64,000 nucleotides of DNA from Marinilactibacillus sp. Marseille-P9653 (GCF_916618885.1 NZ_CAKAKH010000001.1:1785005-1849004), one strand, 5' to 3'. Counted from the first letter of the stretch, positions 1 through 9,290 are shown. Notes: generated by a model from the sequence alone, not told the origin. Program-made: numbers and translations.

Positions 1-630
1 AATTGTACCGACTACACCACTCGAAAATCCAATATTGTATAAACTAAATCCTTTGGTGAAGCCAACAAAATGATGGGCTAATGGTGGCAAAATAAATCCA
101 GCTACAAATCCGGCCGCGCTTCCTAGCAGTACGCCTATGCCTAAAGGTAAGCCGATATTAAATGTGATTTCATTGACAAGTGGTCCTAGCGCTGTTCCAA
201 ACAAAGCAGCTAGTAATGATCTTTCGGCAGGTACCTTCGTTACCCAAGCATAGGTGAATGCTCCGACGACAATCGGCATGGAATTATAGAGGTTTTTACC
301 AAAGAATGAAAAAGCCGCAACTGTAAATACAGCGGCAATCAGTGAACCGTTAATTTTGGCTTTGGTTACTTTTATCAAAAGTAAAGCATGCAACGTTAGT
401 ATTCCGGAATTAAAAAACGTTGCGCCCACGTTGGCAAGTTCGAAATAGTCAGTCATTAAGTTGGATGCAGCTGTAAGAATAATTGCCTGACCTTTAATAA
501 TTTCAAAAGGTGTATTGAAAACAAATGAAATGAGCACCAGAAATATTCCAAATGATATGAGCATCCAGTATTGAGTATTTTGAGTGATCTGACGAGCTGA
601 AGTAGCAACTATTTTATTGTTTGTTTCCAT
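1..630 (-). CDS. Multipass membrane protein, probably DUF1576 family (partial, 3' end outside window)
   Basis: The frame is open from an ATG at 630 to the window edge, giving the first 210 residues of a longer protein. A GGAG ribosome binding site precedes the start. The product is highly hydrophobic, with a first membrane segment around residues 22-40 and several more after it, rich in Gly, Ala, Leu and Phe. It resembles the DUF1576 family of uncharacterised Firmicutes membrane proteins, but I recall that match rather than having searched it. No function can be assigned. It has its own well-formed promoter and is probably monocistronic on this side. Confidence 0.6.
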   Translation of the reverse strand, partial: METNNKIVATSARQITQNTQYWMLISFGIFLVLISFVFNTPFEIIKGQAIILTAASNLMTDYFELANVGATFFNSGILTLHALLLIKVTKAKINGSLIAAVFTVAAFSFFGKNLYNSMPIVVGAFTYAWVTKVPAERSLLAALFGTALGPLVNEITFNIGLPLGIGVLLGSAAGFVAGFILPPLAHHFVGFTKGFSLYNIGFSSGVVGTI

Positions 631-698
631 GAACATCTCCATTTCTAAATCAAATACAATTTCTGTAAACCGCTTTATTTAATAGAATAGTAAAACTA

Positions 699-727
699 AT
701 TATATCGAATGACTAGACTAGATTCAA
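699..727 (-). promoter_or_regulatory. Sigma-A promoter for the DUF1576-like gene
   Basis: On the minus strand TTGAAT and TATAAT are separated by 17 bp, and the start codon lies about 65 bp downstream. The spacer contains a tandem CTAGT repeat. The rest of 631-825 shows nothing else convincing. Confidence 0.6.
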
Positions 728-825
728 TATCTTAATTAAACGCGCTAAATTGTACCTGTTTAGAAAGGAATAAAATTTCTTGAAATAACTGAATAAGAAT
801 TTTTTAAACGAACTTTTATTGATTG

Positions 826-1605
826 TTAAATCAGCTCTAATTCTTTTAAAGCTTTGTAAATTCCGTCATCGTTGTTCGAGGCCGTAACCATATCGGCCAC
901 TTCTCTAACAATACTTTCTCCATTCCCCATAGATATGCCTAGTCCAACATTTGCTATCATTTCATAATCATTAAGTCCATCACCAAAAGCTATAACGTCT
1001 TCTTTTTCAAACCCTTTTAAAGCAGCCATTTTTGCTATTGTCTCAAATTTCGAACCATCTGCTGGAAGAATATCCACACCAGACTCGTACCATCTTACAA
1101 ACCTGAATTCAGGAAACTGCCCTTCTTCATATAGATGACTCTCTTTTTCACTATAAAAAATCAATGCTTGAATTAAATCATGATTTTCATAGAACGATCG
1201 ATTAGCATCTGGAACTGGGAAGCCGACATGCTTCATTCCTGAACTGACTGCTTCACTGACCTTTTCGCTTCGTCTTTTAAGTTCTTTAGCGGTTTCGTAA
1301 ATCATCTGATGATCGTTCTTATCCGCAACTTTGATCAACCGTTCTAAAGCCTGCTCATCCAGAGGATTAGAATAAACTTCTTCGTGATGGAAAAAACCAG
1401 CAGCACCGTTACAAACGATATAATTGGGTACGTTAAGTTCATCGATCAACTCTTTTGCCATCAATGCATTTCTACCTGTTGCAATGGCTACTTCGTGACC
1501 ATTTTCTTGTAAAGTCTTGATTGCCTCTCTAGTACTGCTCAAAATCGTTTTTTCATCTGTTAAAAGCGTGCCATCTATATCGAAAAAGATCATTTTTTTA
1601 GTCAT
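826..1605 (-). CDS. Cof-type HAD-IIB family phosphatase
   Basis: Predicted cytosolic sugar-phosphate or nucleotide phosphatase of 259 residues, the usual Cof/YidA length. HAD motif I is FFDIDGTL near the N-terminus with the nucleophile and acid Asp pair. Motif II is in IATGR, and motif IV is GDGLNDYEM near the C-terminus. The C2-type cap lies between. I place the start at the ATG at 1605 because AAGGAG lies 7 bases upstream; the longer frame upstream lacks a ribosome binding site and family similarity. Substrate cannot be told from sequence. It stands alone between a membrane protein gene and the rnjA leader. Confidence 0.88.
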   Translation of the reverse strand: MTKKMIFFDIDGTLLTDEKTILSSTREAIKTLQENGHEVAIATGRNALMAKELIDELNVPNYIVCNGAAGFFHHEEVYSNPLDEQALERLIKVADKNDHQMIYETAKELKRRSEKVSEAVSSGMKHVGFPVPDANRSFYENHDLIQALIFYSEKESHLYEEGQFPEFRFVRWYESGVDILPADGSKFETIAKMAALKGFEKEDVIAFGDGLNDYEMIANVGLGISMGNGESIVREVADMVTASNNDDGIYKALKELELI

Positions 1606-1784
1606 TGTCCGTCTCCTTAAATTCTTAGCTCTATTTGTCTTTACTCTGCTAGTGTAACCCGTGTAATCCATTCCACACAACTAGGAATATTAAAATGAAC
1701 AGATCAGTGATTGGATTAAATTAAATCACCTTGTCAGACTCTGTTTTCATGAGTTCGCTTCTTCTATACTTATTGTTTTGAGTA

Positions 1785-1793
1785 TGGTAGAAT
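1785..1793 (+). promoter_or_regulatory. Candidate extended -10 promoter for rnjA leader
   Basis: TGG followed by TAGAAT forms an extended -10 element without a convincing -35; an overlapping TATACT at 1794-1799 is an alternative -10. Initiation near 1800 would give a leader of about 220 nt before rnjA. Confidence 0.4.
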
Positions 1794-1799
1794 TATACT

Positions 1800-2018
1800 A
1801 ACCGTTGGCTGAAATAGGCCAACTCATCGGACGGATATTAAAAATGAAAAATGAAAACTCGAGCCATGTCATGATCGAACTATACTCAAAGTGGCTTTTT
1901 TTCATAATATGCAAAAAGACTTGGTTAACCTAGTCTTCACTGTATTCGTTTGTTCAAGCTTACGTTCAAACGTCAAATATACAATCTGATTGAAAACAAT
2001 ATTAAAAGGAGATTTTTG
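1800..2018 (+). promoter_or_regulatory. Long structured rnjA leader with possible internal terminator
   Basis: This occupies most of the gene-free stretch 1606-2018. A hairpin with arms GTTGGC and GCCAAC (1804-1823) would sit at the very 5' end of the transcript. Further on, AGCCA (1862-1866) can pair with TGGCT (1892-1896), followed directly by a run of seven T, which resembles a weak intrinsic terminator or the 3' end of a small RNA of about 100 nt. The downstream part has repeated GTTCAA motifs. Function is inferred only; I recognise no known riboswitch. Confidence 0.35.
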
Positions 2019-3689
2019 ATGAAACCGAATATTAAAAATAATGAAGCTGCTATTTTTGCTTTAGGTGGTTTAAATGAAATTGGTAAAAATACTTACGGAG
2101 TTCAGTTCCAAGATGAAATTATCTTGATCGATGCTGGTATCAAATTCCCTGAAGATGATCTTCTAGGTATTGACTATGTTATTCCGGACTATTCTTACAT
2201 CATTGAAAACAAAGACAAGATTCAAGGACTATTCATTACGCATGGTCACGAAGATCACGTTGGAGGAATTCCTTTCCTTCTTAAACAGCTAAATATTCCT
2301 ATTTATGCTGGCAAATTAGCTTTAGCCTTGATTCGTAACAAATTAAATGAACATCAACTACTACGTTCTGCTGAGCTTAATGAAATCAATGAAGATACAG
2401 TCGTAAAATTTAGAAAAACGTCTATTTCATTCTTTCGTACGACACACAGTGTTCCAGAATCATACGGTATAGTTGTAAAAACACCGAATGGTAACATTGT
2501 CCAAACAGGTGATTTCAAATTTGACTTTACACCTGTTGGAGAACCTGCTGATTTGCATAAAATGGCTAAAATCGGTGAAGAAGGCGTCTTGGCGTTACTT
2601 TCTGACAGTACCAACGCTGAAGTTCCCAACTTTACAAAATCAGAACAAGTTGTCGGAGAGTCCATTCAAAGCTTGCTGAAAAAGATTGACGGTAGAATTA
2701 TTTTCGCTACCTTCGCTTCCAATATCTCTCGAGTGCAACAAGTGGTCAAAGCTGCAAACGAAACAGGTCGTAAAATAGCCGTTTTTGGACGTAGCATGGT
2801 AACTTCTTTAGAAACAGGACAAGAACTTGGCTATATTGAAGCTGAGGAAGGTACTTTTATCCATCCTAATGAGTTAAAACGATATAAGGACAATGAAGTG
2901 CTGATTTTATGTACTGGGTCTCAAGGAGAACCAATGGCTGCTTTAAGTCGTGTTGCAAATGGTACACACCGTCAGATCACGATTCATCCAGGAGATTCAG
3001 TGGTATTTTCTAGTTCTCCAATTCCGGGTAATACAGTTAGTGTAAATAGAGTCATTAACCAATTGCTAGAAGCTGGCGCTAACGTTATCCATGGTAAAGT
3101 TAACAATATTCATACTTCTGGTCACGGTGGTCAAGAAGAACAGAAATTAATGCTTCGCTTGATGAAGCCTAAATTCTTTGTTCCTATTCACGGAGAGCAC
3201 CGTATGCAACGTATTCACGCTAAATTAGCCCAGCAAACGGGTGTGCCTGAAGACAATTGTTTTATTCTTGACAATGGTCAAATTGTTGCTTTCACAGAAG
3301 ATTCTGCTAGACGCGCTGGAGAGTTTAATGCTCAAGACGTTTATATTGATGGTAGCGGTATTGGTGACATCGGAAATGTCGTATTAAAAGACCGTAAATT
3401 ATTGTCTGACAACGGTCTTGTTGTTGTCGTTGCAACGATTGATACAGATAAACGAACGGTTCTTGCAGGTCCAGACATCATTTCAAGAGGGTTCATTTAC
3501 ATGAGAGAATCTGAAAAACTGATTCAAAGTGCTCAAAAAGTTGCTTTTGAAAGTATCCAAAGATCTTTTGAGTTCAAACAAGTGAATGAATACAAAATGC
3601 GTAACGATCTGATTGAAGATATCAAACAGTTCTTATTTGCTGAAACAGAACGTAAGCCTATAATATTGCCAGTAATCTTAACTAAATAA
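2019..3689 (+). CDS. rnjA: Ribonuclease J1
   Basis: RNase J1 is a metallo-beta-lactamase/beta-CASP nuclease with 5'-3' exonuclease and endonuclease activity. It acts in mRNA turnover and RNA maturation in the Firmicutes degradosome. The protein is 556 residues, the normal length. The zinc motif HGHEDH is at residues 75-80, a further ligand region is HSVPES, and the beta-CASP part carries FATFASN and the SGHGG and PIHGEHR motifs. The ATG at 2019 has AAAAGGAG 8 bases upstream and the homologous N-terminus starts there; the frame upstream to 1950 is not family-like. In many Lactobacillales and Bacillus rpoY (ykzG) lies just upstream of rnjA; here it does not. Confidence 0.96.
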   Translation: MKPNIKNNEAAIFALGGLNEIGKNTYGVQFQDEIILIDAGIKFPEDDLLGIDYVIPDYSYIIENKDKIQGLFITHGHEDHVGGIPFLLKQLNIPIYAGKLALALIRNKLNEHQLLRSAELNEINEDTVVKFRKTSISFFRTTHSVPESYGIVVKTPNGNIVQTGDFKFDFTPVGEPADLHKMAKIGEEGVLALLSDSTNAEVPNFTKSEQVVGESIQSLLKKIDGRIIFATFASNISRVQQVVKAANETGRKIAVFGRSMVTSLETGQELGYIEAEEGTFIHPNELKRYKDNEVLILCTGSQGEPMAALSRVANGTHRQITIHPGDSVVFSSSPIPGNTVSVNRVINQLLEAGANVIHGKVNNIHTSGHGGQEEQKLMLRLMKPKFFVPIHGEHRMQRIHAKLAQQTGVPEDNCFILDNGQIVAFTEDSARRAGEFNAQDVYIDGSGIGDIGNVVLKDRKLLSDNGLVVVVATIDTDKRTVLAGPDIISRGFIYMRESEKLIQSAQKVAFESIQRSFEFKQVNEYKMRNDLIEDIKQFLFAETERKPIILPVILTK

Positions 3690-3703
3690 ATTAGTCAACA
3701 GCA

Positions 3704-3738
3704 AAATACCCGGCGGGCATGCCCACCGGGTATTTTTT
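3704..3738. terminator. Bidirectional terminator between rnjA and liaR
   Basis: A strong hairpin with arms AAAATACCCGG and CCGGGTATTTT, extended inward by GGGC/GCCC, is flanked by A and T tracts. It can stop both convergent genes. Confidence 0.9.
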
Positions 3739-4369
3739 ATTCTACTAAATCATGTCTAAAGGCATAAATTGCGGCTTGTGTGCGGTCCTCTACTTGAAGC
3801 TTGGATAAAATATTCGATACATGTGTTTTTACAGTTTTTAGTGTGATGAAAAGCGTGTCTGCAATTTCTTGGTTAGAGTATCCTTGAGAAATCAGTTGGA
3901 GCACTTCTTTTTCTCGATTCGTCAATTCATCATGTAAGATCAATTTACCCTTGTTATTTTCATGTTCTATCAGTTTTTCTGTAACTTCTGTCTCAAAGTA
4001 AGGATCGCCGTTGTATGTACATCGTATGGCTTCTGCTATTTCACCAGCTGAAGAAGTTTTAAGAAGATACCCTGAGGCCCCCGCCTCCATAGCTGGAAAG
4101 ACTTTTTCATCATCGATGAAGCTGGTCAGAATAATTATCTTAGCTTCCGGCCACTCATGGAGAATTTTTTGAGTAGATTCAATTCCATCCATTACTTCCA
4201 TTACTAAATCCATTAGTATAATATCTGGCTTTTCTTTTATTGCAATCTCGTATCCTTGAAGCCCATCTTCTGCCTCACCAACAACCGTCATGTCTTCCTG
4301 TATCGAAAAATATGATGAAAGTCCTAGACGAACCATTTGATGGTCATCAATTAATAATAGTCGTATCAT
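3737..4369 (-). CDS. liaR: LiaR/VraR response regulator
   Basis: NarL/FixJ-type response regulator of 210 residues. The receiver domain has the acidic pair D8-D9, phosphoacceptor D54 in LMDLVM, and a conserved Lys late in the domain. A LuxR-type helix-turn-helix follows from about residue 145 (LTNREKEVLQLISQGYSNQE). In the family it is phosphorylated by LiaS and activates cell-envelope stress genes, including its own operon. Its start overlaps the end of liaS by 4 bases (ATGA), showing translational coupling. It is the last gene of liaF-liaS-liaR and ends at a strong terminator. Confidence 0.95.
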   Translation of the reverse strand: MIRLLLIDDHQMVRLGLSSYFSIQEDMTVVGEAEDGLQGYEIAIKEKPDIILMDLVMEVMDGIESTQKILHEWPEAKIIILTSFIDDEKVFPAMEAGASGYLLKTSSAGEIAEAIRCTYNGDPYFETEVTEKLIEHENNKGKLILHDELTNREKEVLQLISQGYSNQEIADTLFITLKTVKTHVSNILSKLQVEDRTQAAIYAFRHDLVE

Positions 4370-5424
4370 TTTTCTCCTCCTGCTACAATTGGAATACTAA
4401 TTTCAATACTAGTACCTTTTTCTGGAAAAGAGATGATTTTGACATCTCCACCGATCCCATTAATTCTTTCGCGAATATTTTCCAGACCATAACTTCCGGA
4501 TTTTTTATGACTCATATCGAAACCGACCCCATCATCAATCATTCTAAGCAAAACAGTTTCATGTACCCTTTTTAGGTAAACTTCTAATTCTTCAGCTTTT
4601 GCATGTCTTAATACATTGGAAAGTAATTCTTGAACAATTCGGAATAAATGATCTTCAATACCATGTGCCAGTCTGACGTCTTCGATTTCAAAACGAATCT
4701 CTGTATTGATTTTAGTGCATAATTCTTTAAGTAATTGTTCTACACCTTGCTTTAAGGTTTTTCCGTCCAATTTAACTGGTCTAAGATGTAATAGCAATGC
4801 TCTCATCTCTGTTTGAGAATCATTAATGATTTTTTCAATTAAATTTAATTGAGTGCTGAATTTATCATCCAATTCATCCGATTGCTGGTTAACAGCACTC
4901 AACATCATCGAGGCCGCAAAAAGTTGCTGACTTACAGAATCGTGCAACTCTCTAGCAATTCTATGACGTTCATTCTCAAGAATTTCAATTTTTGTCTCAT
5001 TACTCATCTGTGTTGATCTCTGACTGGCCATAATCGCTTCTTCTGCCATTCTCATCAATTTTTCGTGAAGCTTAATAAATTGACGATCAATTTCTTTATT
5101 TACCTGTAGTGGTGTGTCTAAAGAATACATATCAAGAAAAATTGAAGCGGAATAATGGCCTTTTGACATCATTTTAAGTCCTTCTTCGACTTTCTTGAGT
5201 TTCTTTCGTTCGTAAGATTTCATATAGGCTAACATGACAAAAGTCAAAAAAACGGAAAAAAAGAATAAATAAAAGATCAAAGGAAATCCTTGAAATCGAT
5301 ACTGAAAAATCATATAAAACCAATCTTCACTTGTATACGTAAAGCAGATAAACAATGTGAACAAGAAAATCATGATAAAGAATAGAAAAAAGTACTTGGA
5401 GAATTCAGTCGCAGTGCGTTTCAT
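4366..5424 (-). CDS. liaS: LiaS/VraS sensor histidine kinase
   Basis: Membrane histidine kinase of the NarL-partner (HisKA_3) class, 352 residues. Two transmembrane helices (about residues 11-30 and 46-68) flank a very short extracellular loop, as in intramembrane-sensing kinases. The phosphoacceptor is H161 in ELHDSVSQQ. The HATPase domain shows the N-box (ELLSNVLRHA) and the G-box DDGVGFD. LiaF is expected to hold it inactive until lipid II-targeting antibiotics or envelope damage occur. It overlaps liaF by 4 bases upstream and liaR by 4 bases downstream. Confidence 0.95.
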   Translation of the reverse strand: MKRTATEFSKYFFLFFIMIFLFTLFICFTYTSEDWFYMIFQYRFQGFPLIFYLFFFSVFLTFVMLAYMKSYERKKLKKVEEGLKMMSKGHYSASIFLDMYSLDTPLQVNKEIDRQFIKLHEKLMRMAEEAIMASQRSTQMSNETKIEILENERHRIARELHDSVSQQLFAASMMLSAVNQQSDELDDKFSTQLNLIEKIINDSQTEMRALLLHLRPVKLDGKTLKQGVEQLLKELCTKINTEIRFEIEDVRLAHGIEDHLFRIVQELLSNVLRHAKAEELEVYLKRVHETVLLRMIDDGVGFDMSHKKSGSYGLENIRERINGIGGDVKIISFPEKGTSIEISIPIVAGGEK

Positions 5425-6158
5425 ATAAAGATCACCTCAACTTCTCCAATTAAAGCGTTCAATACAATCTTGATCTTTCTGGAACTTTCCGGGTAAGTCG
5501 CTGACTGCCATTTCAATGTTTCATTCTTTAAATCTAAATGATCGTTCCCAATTTTAACTTTCCCAAGTAATACAGAAAGATCTAATGATACACCAACTTC
5601 TTCAGGAATCAGTAGTTTAGTATCGCCCAGTACTTTTCGAATCATAACGATATTTTCCTTTTTCGGAAGTATGGTATTTCCTAGATCGATCACTGTGTCA
5701 CCCATCGCTTTAGAAAAATTGATATCATCCCATTCGTAGATATCATATCCTATTGAATCGTCCCCAAACCATTTTTTTCTAGATAATTTGACCGTTTCTT
5801 CTTGTTCTTCTTTGAAATGGAAAGAAACATAATCTTTTTCTCTCCATTTTGGTTGTTTTTTAGTTAAAGGATCCTTTATAGTCTTGAACATCTTATGATC
5901 CTCTCCAACTTTAAAGATAAGCAGTACAATCAAAATCACCCAAGCTGCACTCGTGAAGAATATAGATAGCAAAAACAATATGAGACCTAACCAGAATAGA
6001 TTTTCTTGTTTATGATTTTTTTTAAATAATTTATCTGGAAAAATCATTAAAAATAGCCCAAGTAAAAATAGAACTAGAAGTGATCCGCTCGTAACGATAT
6101 CGTAAAGCAACCAGATACCTAGTAGCCCCATAACCAGTTTGAATAATGGATGATTCAT
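5421..6158 (-). CDS. liaF: LiaF, membrane inhibitor of the LiaS kinase
   Basis: This 245-residue protein has several N-terminal hydrophobic segments within the first 90 residues, followed by a charged linker and a soluble beta-rich C-terminal domain typical of LiaF/VraT (DUF2154). In the family it represses LiaS, and the three proteins form the LiaFSR (VraTSR) envelope-stress system that governs responses to cell-wall antibiotics and, in enterococci, daptomycin. AGGAG lies 8 bases before the ATG. No liaIH-like genes are next to it, so its targets must lie elsewhere. The 150 bp upstream must hold the operon promoter, but I could not settle on one. Confidence 0.92.
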   Translation of the reverse strand: MNHPLFKLVMGLLGIWLLYDIVTSGSLLVLFLLGLFLMIFPDKLFKKNHKQENLFWLGLILFLLSIFFTSAAWVILIVLLIFKVGEDHKMFKTIKDPLTKKQPKWREKDYVSFHFKEEQEETVKLSRKKWFGDDSIGYDIYEWDDINFSKAMGDTVIDLGNTILPKKENIVMIRKVLGDTKLLIPEEVGVSLDLSVLLGKVKIGNDHLDLKNETLKWQSATYPESSRKIKIVLNALIGEVEVIFI

Positions 6159-6255
6159 TTTGCATGCTCCTCAAGATTGATGTAACTACAGTATAATGGA
6201 TAATTGATCATACCGCACTACTACAGAGGAAAAATCAGTCTTAAGTATGAGTAGA

Positions 6256-6297
6256 AAAAGAAAAAAAGAACAAAAGACAACTCACATCTTTTGTTCT
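6256..6297 (-). terminator. greA terminator
   Basis: Arms AGAACAAAAGA and TCTTTTGTTCT with a 9-base loop, followed on the minus strand by a T-rich run. It separates greA from the lia operon. Confidence 0.88.
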
Positions 6298-6310
6298 TCT
6301 GGTATTTTAT

Positions 6311-6784
6311 TTAGAATACTTTTGTGATTTCTACTGTCATTGACCCACCTGGAGTACTGATTTCAACTTTTTCTCCAACTTTTTTACCAAGAAGAGCTTG
6401 AGCAATTGGCGATTCATTTGAAATTTTTCCAGAGAAAGGATCTGCTTCTGCTTTACCGACGATTGTGTATTCTTCATCGATACCATTTGGTAGTTCTTTG
6501 AAGATAACTGAACGTCCTAAAGATACTTCATCTGTTTTTGACTTAGAATTATCAATGATCTCGGCGTTTGTCAGCATGTGTTCAACTGTACTGATTCTAC
6601 CTTCAATAAAAGCTTGCTCATCTTTAGCTGATTCATATTCAGAATTCTCTGATAAATCTCCGAACCCTCGAGCAATTTTTATTCTTTCTACAACTTCTTT
6701 TCTTTTGACTGTTTTTAGTTCTTCTAATTCATTTTCCAAATTTTCTTTACCTTCTAAAGTCATTGGATATACTTTTTCTGTCAT
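6311..6784 (-). CDS. greA: Transcription elongation factor GreA
   Basis: GreA enters the RNA polymerase secondary channel and promotes cleavage of backtracked RNA. The 157-residue protein has the N-terminal coiled coil ([19 protein letters not shown], then the tip segment GDLSENSEY with its conserved acidic residues) and the C-terminal FKBP-like globular domain ending in TVEITKVF. I chose the ATG at 6784 because GGGGTGA lies 8 bases upstream and homologues begin MxEKxYPMT. A GTG 12 bases upstream is in frame but would overlap that ribosome binding site. Confidence 0.95.
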   Translation of the reverse strand: MTEKVYPMTLEGKENLENELEELKTVKRKEVVERIKIARGFGDLSENSEYESAKDEQAFIEGRISTVEHMLTNAEIIDNSKSKTDEVSLGRSVIFKELPNGIDEEYTIVGKAEADPFSGKISNESPIAQALLGKKVGEKVEISTPGGSMTVEITKVF

Positions 6785-6898
6785 CACGTGCTTCACCCCA
6801 TAATATATTCGTTAAAATCTGATCAAACAAGTATTCCGGATATAAACTAACCCTTACTATATCGATTCAAACACAATGCTCGGAATCTCAATGGAATC

Positions 6899-6927
6899 AA
6901 GATACCACGAACTTAACATCTTGTAAA
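6899..6927 (-). promoter_or_regulatory. Putative greA promoter
   Basis: TTTACA and TATCTT are separated by 17 bp on the minus strand, with a TGG extension before the -10. Confidence 0.5.
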
Positions 6928-6962
6928 GCGTTTTTTTATTAAATACCCCTTGAATAATTTGC

Positions 6963-7598
6963 TTAAAGAGAGCGTTTTTTGAAAATCGTATCAATTTTAG
7001 TTGTCATCAAATCTATCGCAACTTGATTTCTTCCACCTTCAGGTATAATGATATCTGCATTCTTTTTAGTAGGTTCAATAAATTGCGCATGCATCGGTTT
7101 CACAACAGTAAGATATTGTTCAATAACTTGGTCTAATGTACGTGCGCGCTCTTCGATGTCTCTTTTAATTCTTCTAATAATTCTAATATCGTCATCTGTA
7201 TCAACATATACTTTGATATCCATCATTTCTCTAAGTCTTGGGTCTTCTAGTATCAAGATCCCTTCAAGTATGATGACTTCTTTTGGATCCTGAACGATCA
7301 CTTCGCTACTTCTAGTGTGTTTAGTGTAATCATATACAGGCTTTTCGATGGTTTCATAATTAACGAGTTTGTTTAGATGCTCGATCAATAGATCTGTATC
7401 AAATGCGTAAGGATGATCATAGTTTGTAGCAAGTCTTTCTTCAAAGTCGAGATGATCCTGATTTTTGTAGTAGGAATCTTGCTCTAACATCATAATCGAT
7501 CTACCAGGAAAATGATTAAAGATTGCTTGACTCACGCTTGTCTTTCCACTACCTGAACCGCCTGTGACACCTATTACTATTGGTTTTGTTTTTTTCAT
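6963..7598 (-). CDS. udk: Uridine kinase
   Basis: Phosphorylates uridine and cytidine to UMP and CMP in pyrimidine salvage. The protein is 211 residues, full length. The P-loop GGSGSGKT is at residues 13-20. DSYYK follows in the substrate region, then DHPYAFD, and the lid-type [12 protein letters not shown] segment. The ATG has GAGAGGA upstream. In many Firmicutes udk sits between mltG and greA exactly as here. A terminator after mltG separates them, so udk is probably transcribed on its own or by read-through. Confidence 0.96.
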   Translation of the reverse strand: MKKTKPIVIGVTGGSGSGKTSVSQAIFNHFPGRSIMMLEQDSYYKNQDHLDFEERLATNYDHPYAFDTDLLIEHLNKLVNYETIEKPVYDYTKHTRSSEVIVQDPKEVIILEGILILEDPRLREMMDIKVYVDTDDDIRIIRRIKRDIEERARTLDQVIEQYLTVVKPMHAQFIEPTKKNADIIIPEGGRNQVAIDLMTTKIDTIFKKRSL

Positions 7599-7649
7599 AA
7601 TGAATTTTCCTCTCGATTGAACACGCTCATTTACAGAGGTAGTCCGATT

Positions 7650-7690
7650 TTCTCAATAAAAGCACTGAGCCCAGAAGGCTCAATGCTTTA
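7650..7690 (-). terminator. mltG terminator
   Basis: Arms AAAGCACTGAGCC and GGCTCAATGCTTT with a short loop, T-rich on the minus-strand 3' side. It overlaps the mltG stop codon. Confidence 0.8.
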
Positions 7691-8770
7691 ATTTAATTCT
7701 TCTCGTAACTCTAAGTGTTGCTGATACGTTTGCGAGAAATAAACTTCTCTCGTAGATAGATCTGCTATAAAGTAGTAGTAATCCGTTTCAGCTGGATAAA
7801 CACTCGCTTTTATAGAATCTTCTGCCGGACTGTTAACCGGGCCTGGTCCTAACCCTCTATGTTGATAGAGATTATAGGGAGAGTCCGTTTCCAGATCATC
7901 ATAAGTGATTCTTTCCTGGTGCTCTCCTAAAGCGTAGGTCACACTAACATCAGTTTGAAGTGGCATATCAATTGCTAAGCGATTATAGAATACACCCGAA
8001 ATCACTTCGCGATCTTCAAAAGTGATTCCTTCTCGCTCTATGAAAGATGCCATCGTCAGAATCGCATGAACGGTTGTTTCTTGTTCTTGAATATCTGAAT
8101 AATACGTTTCTATAACCTGGTCCATTCTAGAAAGCATCTGAGTGACGACGGCTTCCAGTGTCGTATCATCGTTAAACTCATATGTTGCAGGATATAGATA
8201 GCCTTCTAAAGCATATATGGTCTCTTCTCTCGCTTCATATGCAATTGTTAGAAGCTCAGGAAATTCTTCAACTTTTTCTTGAAGAAAAGTTTCGCTTTTG
8301 ATCAAATCAAAAAATTCTTTTTCTGTGAAATCAGTCTGATCATCAATAACTACAGCAATTTGCTCGATTGTATATCCTTCTGGTATCGTTAATCTGCCAG
8401 CTGATTCCTCTGTTATAGGTGAGCCACCTTCTTTCAAACTCTGAACAATTTCATCTGAAGACAAAGCAGGCGAGAATAGATAGTATCCTGCTTGAAATCC
8501 TTGTTCACCATTAAATCTAAGGTGGTAATTAAATACAAACGCACTATTTATGATGCCTTTCTCTTCTAAAATACGAGCAATATCTGTTCTAGAAGATCCA
8601 ATTGGTATCTCAACAGGTATCTCTTCATTACTTTCTGGGTCTAGAGGTTCTAGAGAAGAAGTATAGTAGTGATAACTTGAAAACCCTAGAATCACAATCA
8701 AAACGATTAATACAGCCACGATACTCAGTACGATTTTGCGCACAGTATGTGTAGATTCCTGGTCTGGCAT
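7688..8770 (-). CDS. mltG: Endolytic murein transglycosylase MltG
   Basis: Membrane-anchored lytic transglycosylase that cuts nascent glycan strands and helps to set chain length with peripheral peptidoglycan synthesis. At 360 residues it has a single transmembrane helix near residues 12-34 and an extracellular YceG domain. The catalytic Glu lies in ASFIEREG, followed by the conserved VFYNRL and LQTDVSVTYAL segments. The ATG at 8770 is preferred: AAAGGA lies upstream, while the longer frame would start with TTG and no ribosome binding site. Confidence 0.94.
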   Translation of the reverse strand: MPDQESTHTVRKIVLSIVAVLIVLIVILGFSSYHYYTSSLEPLDPESNEEIPVEIPIGSSRTDIARILEEKGIINSAFVFNYHLRFNGEQGFQAGYYLFSPALSSDEIVQSLKEGGSPITEESAGRLTIPEGYTIEQIAVVIDDQTDFTEKEFFDLIKSETFLQEKVEEFPELLTIAYEAREETIYALEGYLYPATYEFNDDTTLEAVVTQMLSRMDQVIETYYSDIQEQETTVHAILTMASFIEREGITFEDREVISGVFYNRLAIDMPLQTDVSVTYALGEHQERITYDDLETDSPYNLYQHRGLGPGPVNSPAEDSIKASVYPAETDYYYFIADLSTREVYFSQTYQQHLELREELN

Positions 8771-8810
8771 ATTTGAACCATTCCTTTTCAAAAATGTTTA
8801 TATCTGTTCT

Positions 8811-8839
8811 ATTATACACAATACACTTGCTAGATTAAA
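8811..8839 (-). promoter_or_regulatory. Putative mltG promoter
   Basis: A perfect TATAAT on the minus strand with a weak TTTAAT -35 at 17 bp. It lies just after the terminator of the ireB operon. Confidence 0.5.
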
Positions 8840-8908
8840 GGTGATTTTCTAAAGGTTCTATTTGATCAAGCATCTTGTATGTACGCTATCGTTCAAACCT
8901 AATACACA

Positions 8909-8956
8909 AAAGAAAATAGCCATGTGAAATTAACAGGAGCATTTCGCATGGCTATT
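8909..8956 (-). terminator. Terminator of ireB-ruvX-yrzB operon
   Basis: Long hairpin: AATAGCCATG, then a mismatch, then GAAAT in one arm, with the complementary arm ATTTCGCATGGCTATT. The minus-strand 3' side is T-rich. Confidence 0.85.
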
Positions 8957-8966
8957 GTTATCATTT

Positions 8967-9275
8967 TTAAACTTCTTCGTCTTCTTCTTCGATGAAAGTG
9001 TTGAGTACTTCTTCAATCATTTCCCATTCTTCATCAGAGTCAATAGAACTTAGTGTTCCTTCAAGTCCTCCGTCTACTTCAGTATATGAGAATGCTGAAA
9101 GTTCAACTTCTTCCCCTTCACTTGTACCAGCAGGGTAAACAAGTACATAAGATTTTTCGAAATCGTCTGAATCAAAAGTAAATAAGATTTCGTATAATTC
9201 TTCATTACCTTCTTCATCAATTATTGTAATATGTTCGTGGTCATGATCGTGATCGTGATTATGGTCGTTTGCCAT
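8967..9275 (-). CDS. yrzB: DUF1292 family protein (YrzB)
   Basis: Small acidic protein of 102 residues from the DUF1292/YrzB family; function unknown. The N-terminus is an alternating His/Asp tail (residues 5-15) that could bind metal, which is common in lactic acid bacterial members. The core ITIIDEEGNEELYEILFTF is the family signature. It is the last gene of ireB-ruvX-yrzB, 15 bases after ruvX, and a strong terminator follows. The TGAGGAG ribosome binding site fits the start. Confidence 0.9.
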   Translation of the reverse strand: MANDHNHDHDHDHEHITIIDEEGNEELYEILFTFDSDDFEKSYVLVYPAGTSEGEEVELSAFSYTEVDGGLEGTLSSIDSDEEWEMIEEVLNTFIEEEDEEV

Positions 9276-9290
9276 TTTTCCATCTCCTCA

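Noticed and set aside
771-806. Terminator after the Cof-type phosphatase gene
   Set aside because: AAATTTCTT and AAGAATTTT can pair, but the stem is AT-only and imperfect.
1844-1933. 29-codon frame in the rnjA leader with hydrophobic middle
   Set aside because: The ribosome binding site is weak and no homologue is known to me; kept only as a remark in the leader finding.
6159-6255. LiaR operator or promoter before liaF
   Set aside because: ACT/AGT-type half sites occur, but none forms a convincing motif with a good -35/-10 pair.
6785-6796. GTG start extending greA by 4 codons
   Set aside because: It would overlap the ribosome binding site of the better ATG at 6784, and homologues start at the later codon.
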